Of a stretch of DNA of 64,000 bases, positions 1 through 11,350 are shown piece by piece. Origin of the DNA: Planococcus citri (taxonomy: Eukaryota > Arthropoda > Insecta > Hemiptera > Pseudococcidae); the NCBI RefSeq assembly GCF_950023065.1, contig NC_088681.1, positions 51,866,836-51,930,835 on the forward strand, given 5' to 3'. Numbering within the stretch: position 1 is the stretch's first letter; each line of letters begins with the position of its first letter. A program made the position numbers and the translations under genes. A model generated the notes under the pieces. It was not told the origin of the DNA. It searched no databases and was given only the letters and a program-made list of their open reading frames with translations.

Positions 1-72
1 TCTACATTTGTAAGTTTTAAAAAAATTCGTAAAAATCCTATGTTGGAACGCAGAACCTGCGATTTTGACCAG
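1..72 (-). repeat. Fragment of the GGAGCCTCCAG fold-back family
   Basis: The words CCTATGTTGGAACGCA and a following CTGCGATTTTGACC match the right arm of the inverted repeat near 50,640-50,700 (CCTATGTTGGAACGCAAAAT). The window therefore opens inside, or at the edge of, another copy of that family. The minisatellite begins directly after it, so the junction may be an insertion boundary. Orientation relative to the family is arbitrary. Confidence 0.6.
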
Positions 73-760
73 ACATTACCAGTAATTCACCAGAAATTAC
101 CAGTAATTTACCAGAAATTACCAGTAATTTACCAGAAATTACCAGTATTTTACCAGAAATTACCGGTAATCTACCAGAAATTACCGGTAATGTACCAGAA
201 TTTACCAGTAATTTACCAAAAATAACCAGTAAATGTACTAAAAATTACCGGTAATGTACGAGAAATTACCAGTAATGTACCAGAAATTACTGGTAATGTA
301 CCAGAAATTACCAGTAATTCACCAGAAATTACCAGTAATTCACCAGAAATTACCAGTAATTATTGGTAATTTACCAGTAATTATCGGTAATTTACCAGTA
401 ATTATTGGTAATTTACCAGTAATTATTGGTGATTTACCAGAAATGGACAGTTATACCAGTAACTTGCCTAAAATTACCAGCAGTAATTTACCAAAAATTA
501 GTAATTACTGGTAATTCACTAATAATTACACGTAATTTACCTGAATCTACCAGTAATTCACCAAAATCGCGGCCGGTAATTCACCAAAATCTACCGGTAA
601 TTAACCAAAATCTACTGGTAATTGACCAAAATCTACCGGTAAGTTACCAAGATGTACCAGTAATCACCAAAATATACCAGTAATATACCAAAAAATATAG
701 GCAATTTATCTAAAATTACCTGTAATTTACCAAAAATTACCAGTGATTTACCAGATTGTT
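73..760. repeat. 21-bp minisatellite, TTACCAGTAATTTACC type
   Basis: About 690 bp of imperfect tandem units of roughly 21 bp alternate TTACCAGTAA and TTTACCAGAAA. Because 21 is a multiple of three, the array stays open and would read as a seven-residue repeat (LPVIYQK), an artefact of the repeat rather than a gene. Between about 350 and 430 the unit becomes self-complementary (TTACCAGTAATTATTGGTAA), and TTACCGGTAA, a perfect palindrome, recurs. The same repeat reappears at 10,435-10,495 and 11,350-11,905. Confidence 0.93.
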
Positions 761-769
761 TATCAAGTT

Positions 770-3740
770 TTTCAAATCACTAATTAATTAGTAATTTCGA
801 ACAATTCCTCATTATTTGGCTAAATGGCCCATCAGTGGCTCTCACTTTTCATTGATTTTAACCTTCAGTGTCCCCAGCTTCTGAAAAATATTGAAGACTG
901 GAGTGATTCAGGTATTTTCTAGATCTCGGATGAATAAACGAATGGCTTTGTTTACTTGCAAGACCTGTTGGATCCTTGGGGTAAAATCGAGCTTGAAGAA
1001 ATTCAAAAATAAAATTCCAATATTTCCTTTCTTTCTCTACCACTCTCCTCTATTCTCCAACCTCCCAATTCTAATCGCAATACAAAATCAAGCTAGTAGG
1101 TACGCTATAGGTAGTGTAAAAACCCAAAAATCTTACCAACTGCTGACTTCGACGCAAAAATACACGCAATCGATATCCAAAATCGTAACATGTTCAACAT
1201 TTCTTACCTACAACACATGAAAAACAAAATCATCATTAGTTAAACGTTGTTATATCGCAAAAATAAAACGAAATACAATTTCCTATCAGCTATTCCACGA
1301 TAACAAAGTTTTCTCGATAATAATAAAAACCCCCATTTATTAGAATTTACTCATCGGTTCGTCGATTCTCAATATCAGAACGATGGTACATATAACAAAA
1401 ACAACAACGATGACGTCGACTCAACGATGTACAATTTTTCCTCGCATTTGAAATAATGAGTTAAAAGGCGTACAACGATGCAGACGACGATGATGCGGCG
1501 AAGGTTATCGTAACATACAAAATGGTACAGTTGACGACGATAATGAAATAGTACATTACATACTCGTAGTCTCCCGTACCCTTCTCGAAGCTAAACTTTT
1601 CAAGTTTAGCTTCCTTTCGTTGTTCACACATTGTAAATGGTAAATGGTATCCGCGACTGCTCCCCGTCTTCTCTTCAGCCCCTCACCCCTTCTTTTCTGG
1701 TTTCCTCCGCGTATATATTCGCGAATATTACAACTTTTTCAATTGTATATGGCATGTGCAACGTAGCATAACGTTATAACGCTACACGTCATACAAGTAC
1801 CTCTCTATCTCTGTCTTCATGTTATTCTTGTGGTGGTAAGTTGACGATGACTATACGAGAAACGTAGATATTTTTACACAACCATATCCGCATATACGCG
1901 CGTATAGTACCCAAGGGACAAATACGTCGAACTTTACAAGCGACGTTGAGAAGGCAGCGATATTAAATGGACTGCGGACTGGCGGAAAAGCGATCCTTAT
2001 TTCATCTTCACGTGCTCCTGGCGCAGAACCCGCCTAGTCATGTACTCGTTAGATACAAGTTGAAGATACCGGTATTTTCGAAGTAAAAGTACCTCGAACC
2101 AATTACTTCCCCTCTCCCAATGTGCTCCCCAAATACTGATTGTATATTGCCACCTAGACAGTTATACGTTGGAACGTCGAAGAAAAACTAACACACTAGG
2201 ATTTAATGAGCATGCAGAGAGTTTCATAGAAACAGAAACTATGACGTAGGTATCTTTATATAATTCCATTAAAATCAACGAACCGATGTTGAAATAACTC
2301 GAACCTACTCTACATATGCATATGTGTAGAGATATTATCTAACAACGTGATGGCAAATGTGACTCTTCAGTCTTCATCTTGCTCCTTCGTTCTTTTCTCG
2401 GTTCCGGAAGCTGTGTGACAATTTACGTATCCCAGTAATCGGCTCACATGTTCTTTTTTGACCCATAAAACAACACGAAAGTTGTAATATTCCAAAAACC
2501 AGCAATTTTTCCTCCTTTTTGGCATCGTGGAGAATTGAAAAAAATATGACGGTGATAGGAGGGGGAGGGAGGATTGAAACACATACGCATACACGAGAGA
2601 GGAAAGTTCTCATTCACTGTCAATAACGATCATCTCGAATCCAAGCCCTCTGTATACTAATATCTACCACAGCGTAGCTTTTTCTTCTATTAAACATTAT
2701 ACCTACTACACTGCACTTATGCCTACTCTGCCTGCCATCATCTGTGCGAGAAAAAAAACACCATCTCATTGCCTTTCTTTTAGGATGCGATAATCAGTCA
2801 ATTCTGCGGCGTAAGCTGCTGCCTTGCTAAAAATACCCGTCAGCAATAAATCATCCTTTGTTTTGATGGTTTTTTGGCTCGTACTATACGAGTACGTACT
2901 CGTATAATATTGATAAGCCATCCACAAAATACGTACAGCAGACGAATAAGCGAGAGCGGAATGTACGAGAGAAGATTTTCGTAACCTATATGGCCAACGT
3001 AGAGCCGATCAATTTTCCACCTAATGCCTTATCTTTCTTCCATTAGGGTTCTGGTAATTCGTCGTCATTGTCTATCGAAGGTAATTCGCGTATTGTATAT
3101 ACGCGAAATATCGACGTGTGTATCGAACAAACGACGAATTCGATAGGAGGATAAGGTGAGGGGGATTAAAGATTATACTATAGCCTAATACGAGTACGAG
3201 CAGGTATACGTATAGTACATGCTACGTGTGACATCACACGGATTAGCGTGATGATCGGAGCTTTTTACAACTTTTTCCTGCAATGTTGGGAATCGGCGAT
3301 CTTAATACTGATATTAGCGGATGAAACGTTCTGTAACATACTTTCATATTAGGCTTTTGGCAGGTCCATTCATCAGTATTATTGGTGAACTACGAGTAGG
3401 TAAATGGATTGGGATGAATTTGCAAATGCGATATTGAAACTTTTGAGGCTGTTTTTACAAAATATACAGAGCTTGTACCATATGCATTATGATTGAGCAA
3501 TTAAGTAGGTATGTATATCATAGAACAGGTAATCCAAAAATTAAATTGAAGTAACTAGGTTAGTTTCAACTTGACTTCAACATTAATTTTTTCAAATGAA
3601 GGTCACTGATCAAACACATTGGGTAAAATTGTTGCTAAGTGTTTACGTTTGAATTAACTGAAAATAAGAATTTGAACCTTTATAATTTTGAATGTTCATG
3701 AAGTTATCTCAGAAAATAAACTGAAAAATAAACTAGACAG
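770..3740. other. Unique non-coding DNA, no gene seen
   Basis: This 3-kb stretch has more CG dinucleotides and less homopolymer than the repeat-rich parts, and many GTAGGTA/ACGTA words. Its open frames are short, overlap on both strands and show no protein motif. It looks like intergenic or intronic single-copy DNA. I see no RNA gene or repeat in it. Confidence 0.5.
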
Positions 3741-3757
3741 CTGCGCAAGTGTGCGTA

Positions 3758-4729
3758 CTGTAAGCGTGGGTAACTTGGAACACTGAGATATTCAAACTTG
3801 AATTATTTTAAAACCAATCGGTGGAAAAAAAATGTTTTGGCTCAAAATTTGGGACCCCTCCTTCTCTTTGATATTTAGTAAATATCCAGTGCCCCAAAAA
3901 ATTTTTCACCCCCTTTTTTTAAAAAAATAGGTGTTCCAAGTTTTTTTCAAAAAATAAATACTTGGAACACTCAAAAAAATTGGCCATTTTCCCCCTGTTA
4001 GATGGCTCTGGCAAGCACCTGGAACCCTTGAAATTGAAGAAAAACATCAACAAATAATATTCCCCAGCACCCCAACTTATACCAACGCTTTGTTCACTCA
4101 CAATGACAAAAAAACGCGAAAATCTTGTTTTTTTTCAATTAAAAAAAATTACCTATAGAAACACAATTTTTTCAAATTGACATAACTCGCTCAAATATTA
4201 AGATAAGTAATTTAAAAAATTAAAAAACTATCATGTTGCAAATTAAATTTCCTACAAGATGGTTTTTTCATTTTTCAAATTATCTCAAAATTGAGAATTA
4301 TAAAAAATATTGGAACAGGTAAAAAACTTCGAACAAAACTGATTTTTTTTTTTAAATGGCTGTCATTTTGAAACTATCACAGGTGCAGATTTGAATTCAA
4401 CGCCATTGAGTAGCTCTTAACACATTCCTACTGTAATTATTTTGAAAAATTATTTCACTCGCCTTTATCCGAACAGCTGGGTAAAAGAAGTTTCAACACT
4501 ATTGAATTTTGATGATTTTCAAATCACGTTTTCTTCATTTTTTAATAAGACCAAGCTATAAAAAATGACAAGGTATGATCGCTGCATAAAATCGACGACA
4601 ACCATACAAAAAATATGAGACCACATAGAGCACACTAGCCAACATACATCCAGTGTGACCACAACTAGATCATAAAAAGTCACAAGTGTTTCAAGTTACA
4701 CCCCCATTCCAAGTTACCCACGCTTACAG
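3758..4729. mobile_element. TA-flanked MITE, Tc1/mariner-like
   Basis: The two ends are perfect 23-bp inverted repeats, starting CTGTAAGCGTGGGTAACTTG at 3758 and ending with its complement at 4729. Each end is directly flanked by TA (3756-3757 and 4730-4731), the target duplication typical of the Tc1/mariner superfamily. The 972-bp body is AT-rich and has no transposase frame, so it would be non-autonomous. An internal hairpin lies at about 3932-3972 (GTGTTCCAAGT paired with ACTTGGAACAC), echoing the terminal sequence. The superfamily call rests on the TA duplication alone. Confidence 0.82.
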
Positions 4730-4747
4730 TAGCCTATTTTGTTACGA

Positions 4748-4798
4748 AAGCACAACGCGATTTCAAAAAAAAAACAATGCAATTTTTAAAAAAAGCAC
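4748..4798. repeat. Left part of GCACAACGCGATTTT minisatellite
   Basis: Two units of the array at 5278-5660 (AAGCACAACGCGATTTCAAAA, then a CAATGCAATTTTT variant) lie here. They are separated from the rest by the solo LTR, so the array existed before the LTR inserted. Confidence 0.85.
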
Positions 4799-5277
4799 TG
4801 TAGAGGGTGGATGAGGACCCAAAGTACTCGTTATAGCAGGGAATATATGCCCTCGGACGTCGGTAACATTGCTGGTGCAGTGCCATCTAGCGGATTAGTT
4901 CCGCGAGATGCAGATGACCGAAACAGACTACGGTGTCCGCTTCACATTTGTCTCAGGTTTCTTAGAGTAATCACTCCTCTGGACGGACATTAGGACAACC
5001 AGCCTCTTGAGCAGAACTGCACGGACGCTTGTGTATCTATAGCTCTAGGTATTACCTATTAGTCGTGTGTAAATGTATGTTCATCAAGTGAAGCTCAATA
5101 AAGTGTTAAAAGTGATTTATCATCTTTTGGTTTATTGGTCGGACGAATAGTGACATACACACAATCTGTATGAGGGAAGGTGTATGGTGTTAATTAGCGG
5201 GGCATACCCCAGACAGGTACATCAGGGAACCAAATCCTCCCCTGGAGGACAAAGTGCCCACTTATCTTCTCTTTACA
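4799..5277 (+). mobile_element. Solo LTR of a retrotransposon
   Basis: A 479-bp unit begins TGTAGAGGGTGG and ends CTTCTCTTTACA, the TG...CA termini of an LTR. It is flanked by a perfect 4-bp duplication, GCAC (4795-4798 and 5278-5281), and interrupts a minisatellite whose units continue on both sides. A polyadenylation signal AATAAA lies at 5097-5102, which sets the plus orientation. There is no internal region and no second LTR nearby, so it most likely arose by recombination between two LTRs. A 4-5 bp duplication suits Gypsy or BEL/Pao elements; I cannot choose between them. Confidence 0.85.
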
Positions 5278-5660
5278 GCACAATGCAATTTTGAAAAAAA
5301 GCACAACATACCTTTTAAAAAAAGCACACAACGCAAATTCGAAAATGAAACATAATTTTTTTTTAAAAAAAGCACAACGCGATTTTGAAAAAAAAATCAC
5401 AAAGCAACTTCGAAAATAAAACGCGATTGTAAAAAAAAGCACAACGTGATTTCAAAAAAAAAGCACAACGCGATTTTGAAAAAAAGCACACAACACAAAT
5501 TTGAAAATGAAATGTGATTTTTAAAAAAAAGCACAACACGATTTTGAAAAAAAGCACAACGTGATTTTAAAAAAAAAACACAACGCAATTTTGAAAAAAA
5601 AGGCACACAACGCAAATTCAAAATGAAATGTGATTTAAAAAAAAAGAACAACGCGATACT
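5278..5660. repeat. Minisatellite, GCACAACGCGATTTTGAAAAA units
   Basis: Tandem units of about 24-35 bp consist of GCACAACGCGATTTTGAAA plus an A-run. A longer variant inserts CACAACGCAAATTCGAAAATGAAA. At least ten units are visible. Cysteine- and phenylalanine-rich minus-strand frames here are products of the repeat. Confidence 0.9.
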
Positions 5661-6240
5661 TAATTTATTTTATTTAATTTTAAATTTTAATTTCCGAAGA
5701 TTCCATTTCATTTTCAAGTTGTTTTCAGTGTTTACCTTCAATTACAGATTTTTCAATTTGGTTTTTATTTTTAATTTTATTTTCAGTTTCTAATTATATT
5801 ATCTATTTCTTAATTTCATTCTCAGAGTTGTCAACTTTAAATTCTGCTGATAACTCCAAAAATAGGTATAATCAAAAACTGAAAATGAAATGATCACATG
5901 GAAAGTGAAATTAAAAACTGAAAATCAGTCCAAAATAAAAAACTGGAAAAGAAATTCAAAATATGTACTGAAAATAAAATTGAAGTCTCTGAGAAGTTTA
6001 AACATCTGAAAATAGAACAAAAAACTGAATACAAAATTGAAAAACCAGTAAATAAAATTTAGAAAACTAATGAATTGGAATTTAAAAGCCTGAACATCAA
6101 CTTGAAATTACAGAATAAAATTTATGCATAAATACATAATAACTCAAAACTGAAATCAAAACTAAAAATAAAACAGGAAACTCTGAAAAAATCAAAAGCT
6201 GAAAATCAAATTGAAGATTCTGAAAATATAATTGAAATCT
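5661..6240. repeat. Low-complexity AACTGAAAATAAAATTGAA tract
   Basis: The sequence is dominated by degenerate copies of AACTGAAAAT and AAATTGAA. The first 200 bp carry mainly the complementary form (TTTTCAGTTT, TTCAATT), so the tract is weakly inverted. No coding signal is seen. Confidence 0.55.
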
Positions 6241-6531
6241 TCAAAAATATAAAATGGGGGATTGGGGGAGGAAAAAAACAGAAAACAAGCTTGAACGTAT
6301 GGAGAGATGGAAATGGAATTGAAAATTTTGAACAGTAAACGTATGTATAAGAAAAAGAATTGGTCCCAATACACTTCTCTGCGGCACTCCTGCTTTCATA
6401 TCTCTCCAACTACGTTTAAGCTGATTGGTATCTTCAAATTGGAGGTTGCTGTACCAAAAAAAAAAATGTATTTCAATTTCATCTTGGGTGTAGGAATTGA
6501 CATAAATATCTTTACAAAAAATTAATATCAC
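6241..6531 (-). pseudogene. Non-LTR retrotransposon reverse transcriptase fragment
   Basis: The minus-strand frame contains KAGVPQRSVLGPILFLI (coded near 6350-6400). This matches the conserved GVPQGSVLGPLLF block of Jockey/CR1-type non-LTR reverse transcriptases, just upstream of where the catalytic FADD block would lie. The usual glycine after PQ is arginine here. About 40 residues upstream look compatible with the palm region. Downstream, the frame decays into AT-rich low-complexity sequence before any FADD motif. No endonuclease domain or tail is visible. It is a dead fragment; the identification rests on one block, but that block is highly characteristic. Confidence 0.8.
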
Positions 6532-6539
6532 ATTCGCAC

Positions 6540-9340
6540 AATCACACGATTAACTCACAAAATCAAATAAAATAAGTAAAAAATCATTCAAAAGGAGGAA
6601 AAATTGTTTTATATCTGAAATACTCTCGCATTTAGCGTAGGATTCTGTTTCCAAACAAATAACAACCGATTGAAAGGCAAAAAAATAAAATAAAAAAGAA
6701 TCATCATCGATATAAAACGAGCAATAAAAGAATTCGTACCTTTCTTCTACATGCTATAAACTTTTCAATACTCCCATATTAAGTAACGGTCGATTTACGA
6801 TCGAAATGATACCATCGCGATAAAGTTCGCAGTCGAAATACACGCACATCTCACCACTATTCGCTCACATAAACAAAGACAGAGGGGAGCCAAAATACCA
6901 GAAAACGAAAAGGAAATGCCACAAAAGTTCTCGTCGATACTCACAGTAACAGCAAATAAGGGTAAAAACGACTTACGAGCTAATAACGCTATACCAGAGT
7001 ATGCCATAAATGGAATTTCCATCTCATAAAGATTTCTCGTGCCGTCTTTCAACACAGCAGCAAATCCATACCATACACTATACCATACCTCGTACACGAA
7101 AAATAAACGCAACAACTCAGACAGCTAGGGAAAAACAAACCCCCATCCTTACCTCCTTTTCATCTTAAAATGATTCCATCTCCGCACCGAATCGAATTCC
7201 GAATTGTTCTACGTCAAAAATATCTCGTATTTTGCCAGCATCTTCGCGAGGTACAAAACAAATGTCTAGGCAACGCACATTTTATACAACTATGTGAAAA
7301 GGTTAACATTTTACCAAAACCTCCATTTCCATACATACATTTTGGCGCAAACAGCAATAAACCTCACTTCTCCCGACACACGAGATGTGGTAGGGAAGAG
7401 ACTAGAGTAAGATAAAGAAGTAAAATAAAACACGCCGCGAAACGTCGATTACCATTAATTTCATTGCAGCTGGAAGAATTTTTTACGTGTTGAAATTTCT
7501 CCGACGCGAAACGAGCGACTGTGTACCGAAAAGTGTGCGATTTTCCTTATTCCATAACAACGACGCCGAGCACTTAAAAAGCGAGGAAAAATTTCGCTCG
7601 TTTATGTGCTCATATTGACGATTACTTTTCGACATAACCTAACTATTTGCTGTAATTGCAACATTCTCTTTTCGTCGAGTATTTCCAGCCACAGAATACA
7701 TCGTTCCTTCCCCCCTCTTCCACACATATTAAAAGCGAAACGAGCACCAGTGACGTCATCGTAGAAGAACTCAAATTTATCCAAGTCTAAAACATGCCCC
7801 AAAGGCTCAATTTCTGGTAATTATTTTTCTATCAAAATTCAAGGGTGTTGATTGAGGAAAAAATTACAGTACAGGGCTTCCAAAAAAGTGATTAGTCCTT
7901 GACCTTTTCAGAAAATCCATCCGGATTTCTCGACACACAAAATTACTAAGTAGCCAAATTTAATAATTTCTAAACCTTTTTCCAGCATGGAAAAACAACG
8001 AAGAATGAAAAAAAACCTGCAAAATGACACTTTCGTACTAACACTTTCATTCCAGAGTAATTTGATTCGCAAGCTCTTTGTTCCTCACTTCTCCTGGGCC
8101 AGTTCGAATAAAAATTCCACTCTTATAGGTCGAGCAATGTGACATCACAGACTCGGTGCCTTCGCCGGTAAAACTCGTTAATCCTTAATTAGCAGATCAA
8201 CGAGCTTTAATATCATCTGATGTACGTACTAAAAACTTGCAACGAGCAAGATTTCTCTCTTAATGAAGGATTTGCAAAGTAGTAACGAATTCAAAGCGCT
8301 GGTAAACAAATTCCGAGAAAAGTTTCATTTCACACCTTCTCCCCCTTCGTCTAGTCTTTCGCTTTGTTTATTCTATTTGTAAGATGTCGCGCAAAGTCAC
8401 CAAAGAGCCGAAGTACACGAAGGTGTTAATGAGCGATACTTAGAATACTTACAACTCGTAGTACCTCTACCAACACTGGCGCACTAAGAATGAAACGATG
8501 AGTACACAACACGCTCCTTAATGAAGATAAGGGTCAGTAAGTTGTTTCCTTTTCCAAGGAAAAGACACGACTGAGAGTTTCGTTTCCGTGGTGTACACGC
8601 ATTTATCACTCCGTTTCACACGTAAATTACGTACACACCGCCTTATGAAACTTGACCGTTGAAGAACAAACTTTCATCTGAAATTACCTACGTAGGTCTA
8701 GGTATATAGTACGCCTCCTTTTCTTAGCCTAGCTGTTCTGGTTGAACAACCGACAAATCAAACTACGATGACCTGTTTGAAAAGCTCAGCGAAGATTTCC
8801 GCTTTGGTCGTCTTATATTGCTTCGCTAATTCAGCTTCAATTTCCACGCAGTAAGCACTTTTGCGAAATTCAATATGGTAAAAGTTTCGCAGAACCGTTG
8901 CCGATCAAGTTTTTCTTTGTGTTAAATTCCAAATACCTGCCGGTGTTCGAGAACTAGCGCCGGTGAAATATTATCCCAAATAAAAGGTATAGAACACTGA
9001 ATGAAACTTCTCATTCAATTTGCATTTCAGTTTATTAGAATTTTCCATACGAAATACGTGGAATCTCTGATTTACAAAATATGTGTTTTGGTTCAAAAAT
9101 GTATCTACATTTATTTGCTTCTCTCAACTCTTCGGTTTAAACAGAGCAGTTGAGGTGTTCGGAGGGCCCTGGTTCATTGCTCTTGTGGAATTCTTGTGGT
9201 TTTTTCTGCAGAAGATTTCAGCTCCCCCCCTCCCCAAAAAATAAAGTTGCGCTGACAGCCCTTTGAAGCTGAAAACAACATTTAATGGAATAAAAAATTG
9301 TTGTTGAGAATTTCTGATTTATATAGCATTTTTAAACACT
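6540..9340. other. Unique non-coding DNA, no gene seen
   Basis: Mixed-composition DNA with relatively high CG content at 7,400-8,900. Short frames occur on both strands, but none has a recognisable motif or splice context. I see no repeat or RNA gene. Confidence 0.45.
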
Positions 9341-9371
9341 TAAATATGTATATGTTAATGATCTCCTAAAA

Positions 9372-10159
9372 TTGACTCTGCATGGTACTGTATACTCTTT
9401 CGCTGATGACATTGCACTGGCTTGTGCTAGAATGATGGGAGGGGAACTGAAGAGAGTGTTGGAGGAAGATTTGAGAAAAATTGTTTGTTGGTTATGGTGT
9501 CATAAACTGAAATTAATCGTATCAAAATCAAAATGTGTGTACTATGCTTTTAAAATATTAGGGCATGAATGGAGACTCCCAGTTATTGTAAGTACATACC
9601 TACTTATGAAAATGAGGAAGTAGACTGATTATGCTTACCTTTAGAAAGAGTCTCAAATTACAAATACTTGGGAGTTGAAGTCAATGAAATACTCTCATGG
9701 ATGGATCATAGCTTGTTATTAAGGGGCAAAATGAGAAGTCTACATTATCTTTTATTATTACTTGTTTAAATTTTAAGGGAAGTATCATTTGAGAAGGATT
9801 TATTGGCCTATTGGGGTTTTACAGCATAGGGCTGCCAAGACGTTGGTGGGTTTAGATAGGTATGCATTAGCCTCAGAGGAATTTCAGAAAGCAAAGGTAC
9901 CTGCCTTGATTGATATGTTAAAAGTAGAAACATGTAGGCTAGTTGGAAAAATGGGTGGGACAGTTGGCAGGAGAGAGATGCGTTCAGACCAGTGTGGAGC
10001 TGATGACGTGTGGCTTAGGGTACCTGGGTGGGTCAAGGTGCACTAGCTCTCAAGCCCAGTTTGGCTTTAGGGGACCACAGATATACGTATAATAAACTAC
10101 CAGCAACGATCAGAGGGATGGCTAGCAGGGGATTGAGGGACAGGGCCATAAAAAAATAA
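9372..10159 (+). pseudogene. Frame-shifted non-LTR retrotransposon RT, C-terminal half
   Basis: Three plus-strand blocks follow each other in the order of a non-LTR reverse transcriptase. The first (9372-9623) has YSFADDIALACARMM, the catalytic F/Y-ADD block, then WCHKLKLIVSKSKC. The second, in another frame (about 9638-9769), has SNYKYLGVEVNEILSWMDH, the usual YLGV block. The third (9789-10046) has PIGVLQHRAAKTLVG, the LQ-R-A-K block of the connecting region. A further shift leads to YNKLPATIRGMASRGL, a typical C-terminal end, closing with TAA at 10157-10159. At least two frameshifts and internal stops make it inactive. The fingers, palm start and endonuclease are absent, consistent with 5' truncation. 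The sequence after the stop is shared with the inverted tail at 10,725-10,979. Confidence 0.88.
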
Positions 10160-10213
10160 CTCATTCGTGAAAAATTAATGTAAGTTTTGCTGCATTGGCT
10201 TATCTATTTGATA

Positions 10214-10387
10214 GAAAAGTGTACTTTTATCCAATACCCAATGAGGTGGGAATGTGTACAGTGTTGAGGTGAGAGATGTACCCTAAATCTTATCATTACA
10301 AGCCAGGTTTATTCCTGAGATAGTTTTACATCATCCGCATTATATTAACCTAGTTAAGATTATTTGGTATAACTATGCTAAGTCATT
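10214..10387 (+). repeat. Left arm of inverted repeat, RT-element 3' tail
   Basis: This segment, starting GAAAAGTGTACTTTTATCC and ending ATGCTAAGTCATT, follows the RT pseudogene stop by 55 bp and is probably its 3' untranslated region. It is repeated in inverse orientation at 10,725-10,979 with high identity. The right copy has two extra segments, a 33-bp one containing GGGGCGCCCC and one of about 50 bp with TTGGCAGCATAATCTGCC. Confidence 0.85.
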
Positions 10388-10724
10388 ATCTATTTGTACT
10401 TTTTTCTTACTTTCTGCCTCCCCTCAAATATAAAGATTACCAGTGATTTACCTAAAATTACCAGTAATTTACCAAAAATTACCAGTAATTTGTTAAAGTG
10501 AGATTATGAAAGATTGGGTTATGGGGATGATTATCATAATTTTTGCCTTGGGAGAGTTCCAATAAATATACTTTGCGGAAGTAATATTGATTAGTACCTG
10601 TCTAGCTCAGAGAAGAGGCTTTCAATCTTTCTCAATTCAATTCAAACACTAATTCTAAATCTACCTATGAAATGAAACACAGTAAACAGACCATTTTACT
10701 CCTACATTCAATGCAATTGAATAA
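10388..10724. repeat. Spacer with TTACCAGTAATTT minisatellite copy
   Basis: Between the two inverted tails lie about 60 bp of the 21-bp minisatellite family (10,435-10,495) and then unassigned DNA. The same minisatellite also borders the other tail at 11,350. Confidence 0.75.
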
Positions 10725-10979
10725 AATGACTTAGCATAGTTATACCAAATAATCTTACCTAGGTTAATATAATTTTGTGTTGACATGGAAAACTGTTGGC
10801 AGCATAATCTGCCCAGATTATGCGAATGATGTAAAACTATCTCAAGAATAAACCTGGCTTGTAATGATAAGATTTAGGGTACATCTCTCACCTCAACACT
10901 GTACACATTCCCACCTCATCGGGGCGCCCCCAATATGTACTAGACACTTTGGTGGGTATTGGATAAAAGTACACTTTTC
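10725..10979 (-). repeat. Right arm of inverted repeat, RT-element 3' tail
   Basis: Reverse complement of 10,214-10,387, ending CACTTTTC. It is most simply a second, heavily 5'-truncated copy of the same non-LTR element inserted tail to tail. A fold-back origin is the alternative. The two indels show the arms have diverged. Confidence 0.85.
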
Positions 10980-11350
10980 CATGAGTAGAACCCCTAAGAT
11001 CCGGATCGAATAGGGGTTCTTCCAAAATTCCGCAAACGAATTGGCATAATAACGTCAAATGCGTAAATTAAATACTAATTAACCACGCAATGGGTAACAT
11101 TATAAAACAGGGAGAGTGGATCTGGGCCACTCCAGCCTTGTGTAGTATTACCTCCGTGACATTAGAACAGGTGAACTCGAGTTACCTGAACCAAGTGATT
11201 TCATGAGGTTCATGATCAGAGCTTAGAACCTCGGATAGAACATATTTGTACATGTAACGTTCAGTCCCCACCAAGTAGTAAGTTCAATAATCTTTGCTGC
11301 GAGAGAATTACATTAAGAACCACCTAAAGCAGTTGGGCCATATCTCACCC
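10980..11350. other. Unassigned DNA with a GAACCCCTA hairpin
   Basis: A short hairpin, GAACCCCTA paired with TAGGGGTTC, lies at 10,988-11,019. TATAAAA occurs at 11,101-11,107 upstream of a more GC-rich stretch, an arrangement that could belong to an LTR. I found no matched TG...CA ends with a target duplication, so I leave it unassigned. Confidence 0.4.

Noticed and set aside
40..683. Overlapping open frames coding LPVIYQK-type heptapeptide repeats
   Set aside because: They follow directly from a 21-bp minisatellite, continue in more than one frame, and the same DNA repeat occurs elsewhere without open frames.
73..760. CRISPR-like regular repeats
   Set aside because: Units are directly tandem with no unique spacers, and the DNA is clearly eukaryotic.
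10980..11350. Second solo LTR with TATAAAA
   Set aside because: I could not find TG...CA ends with a matching target duplication.
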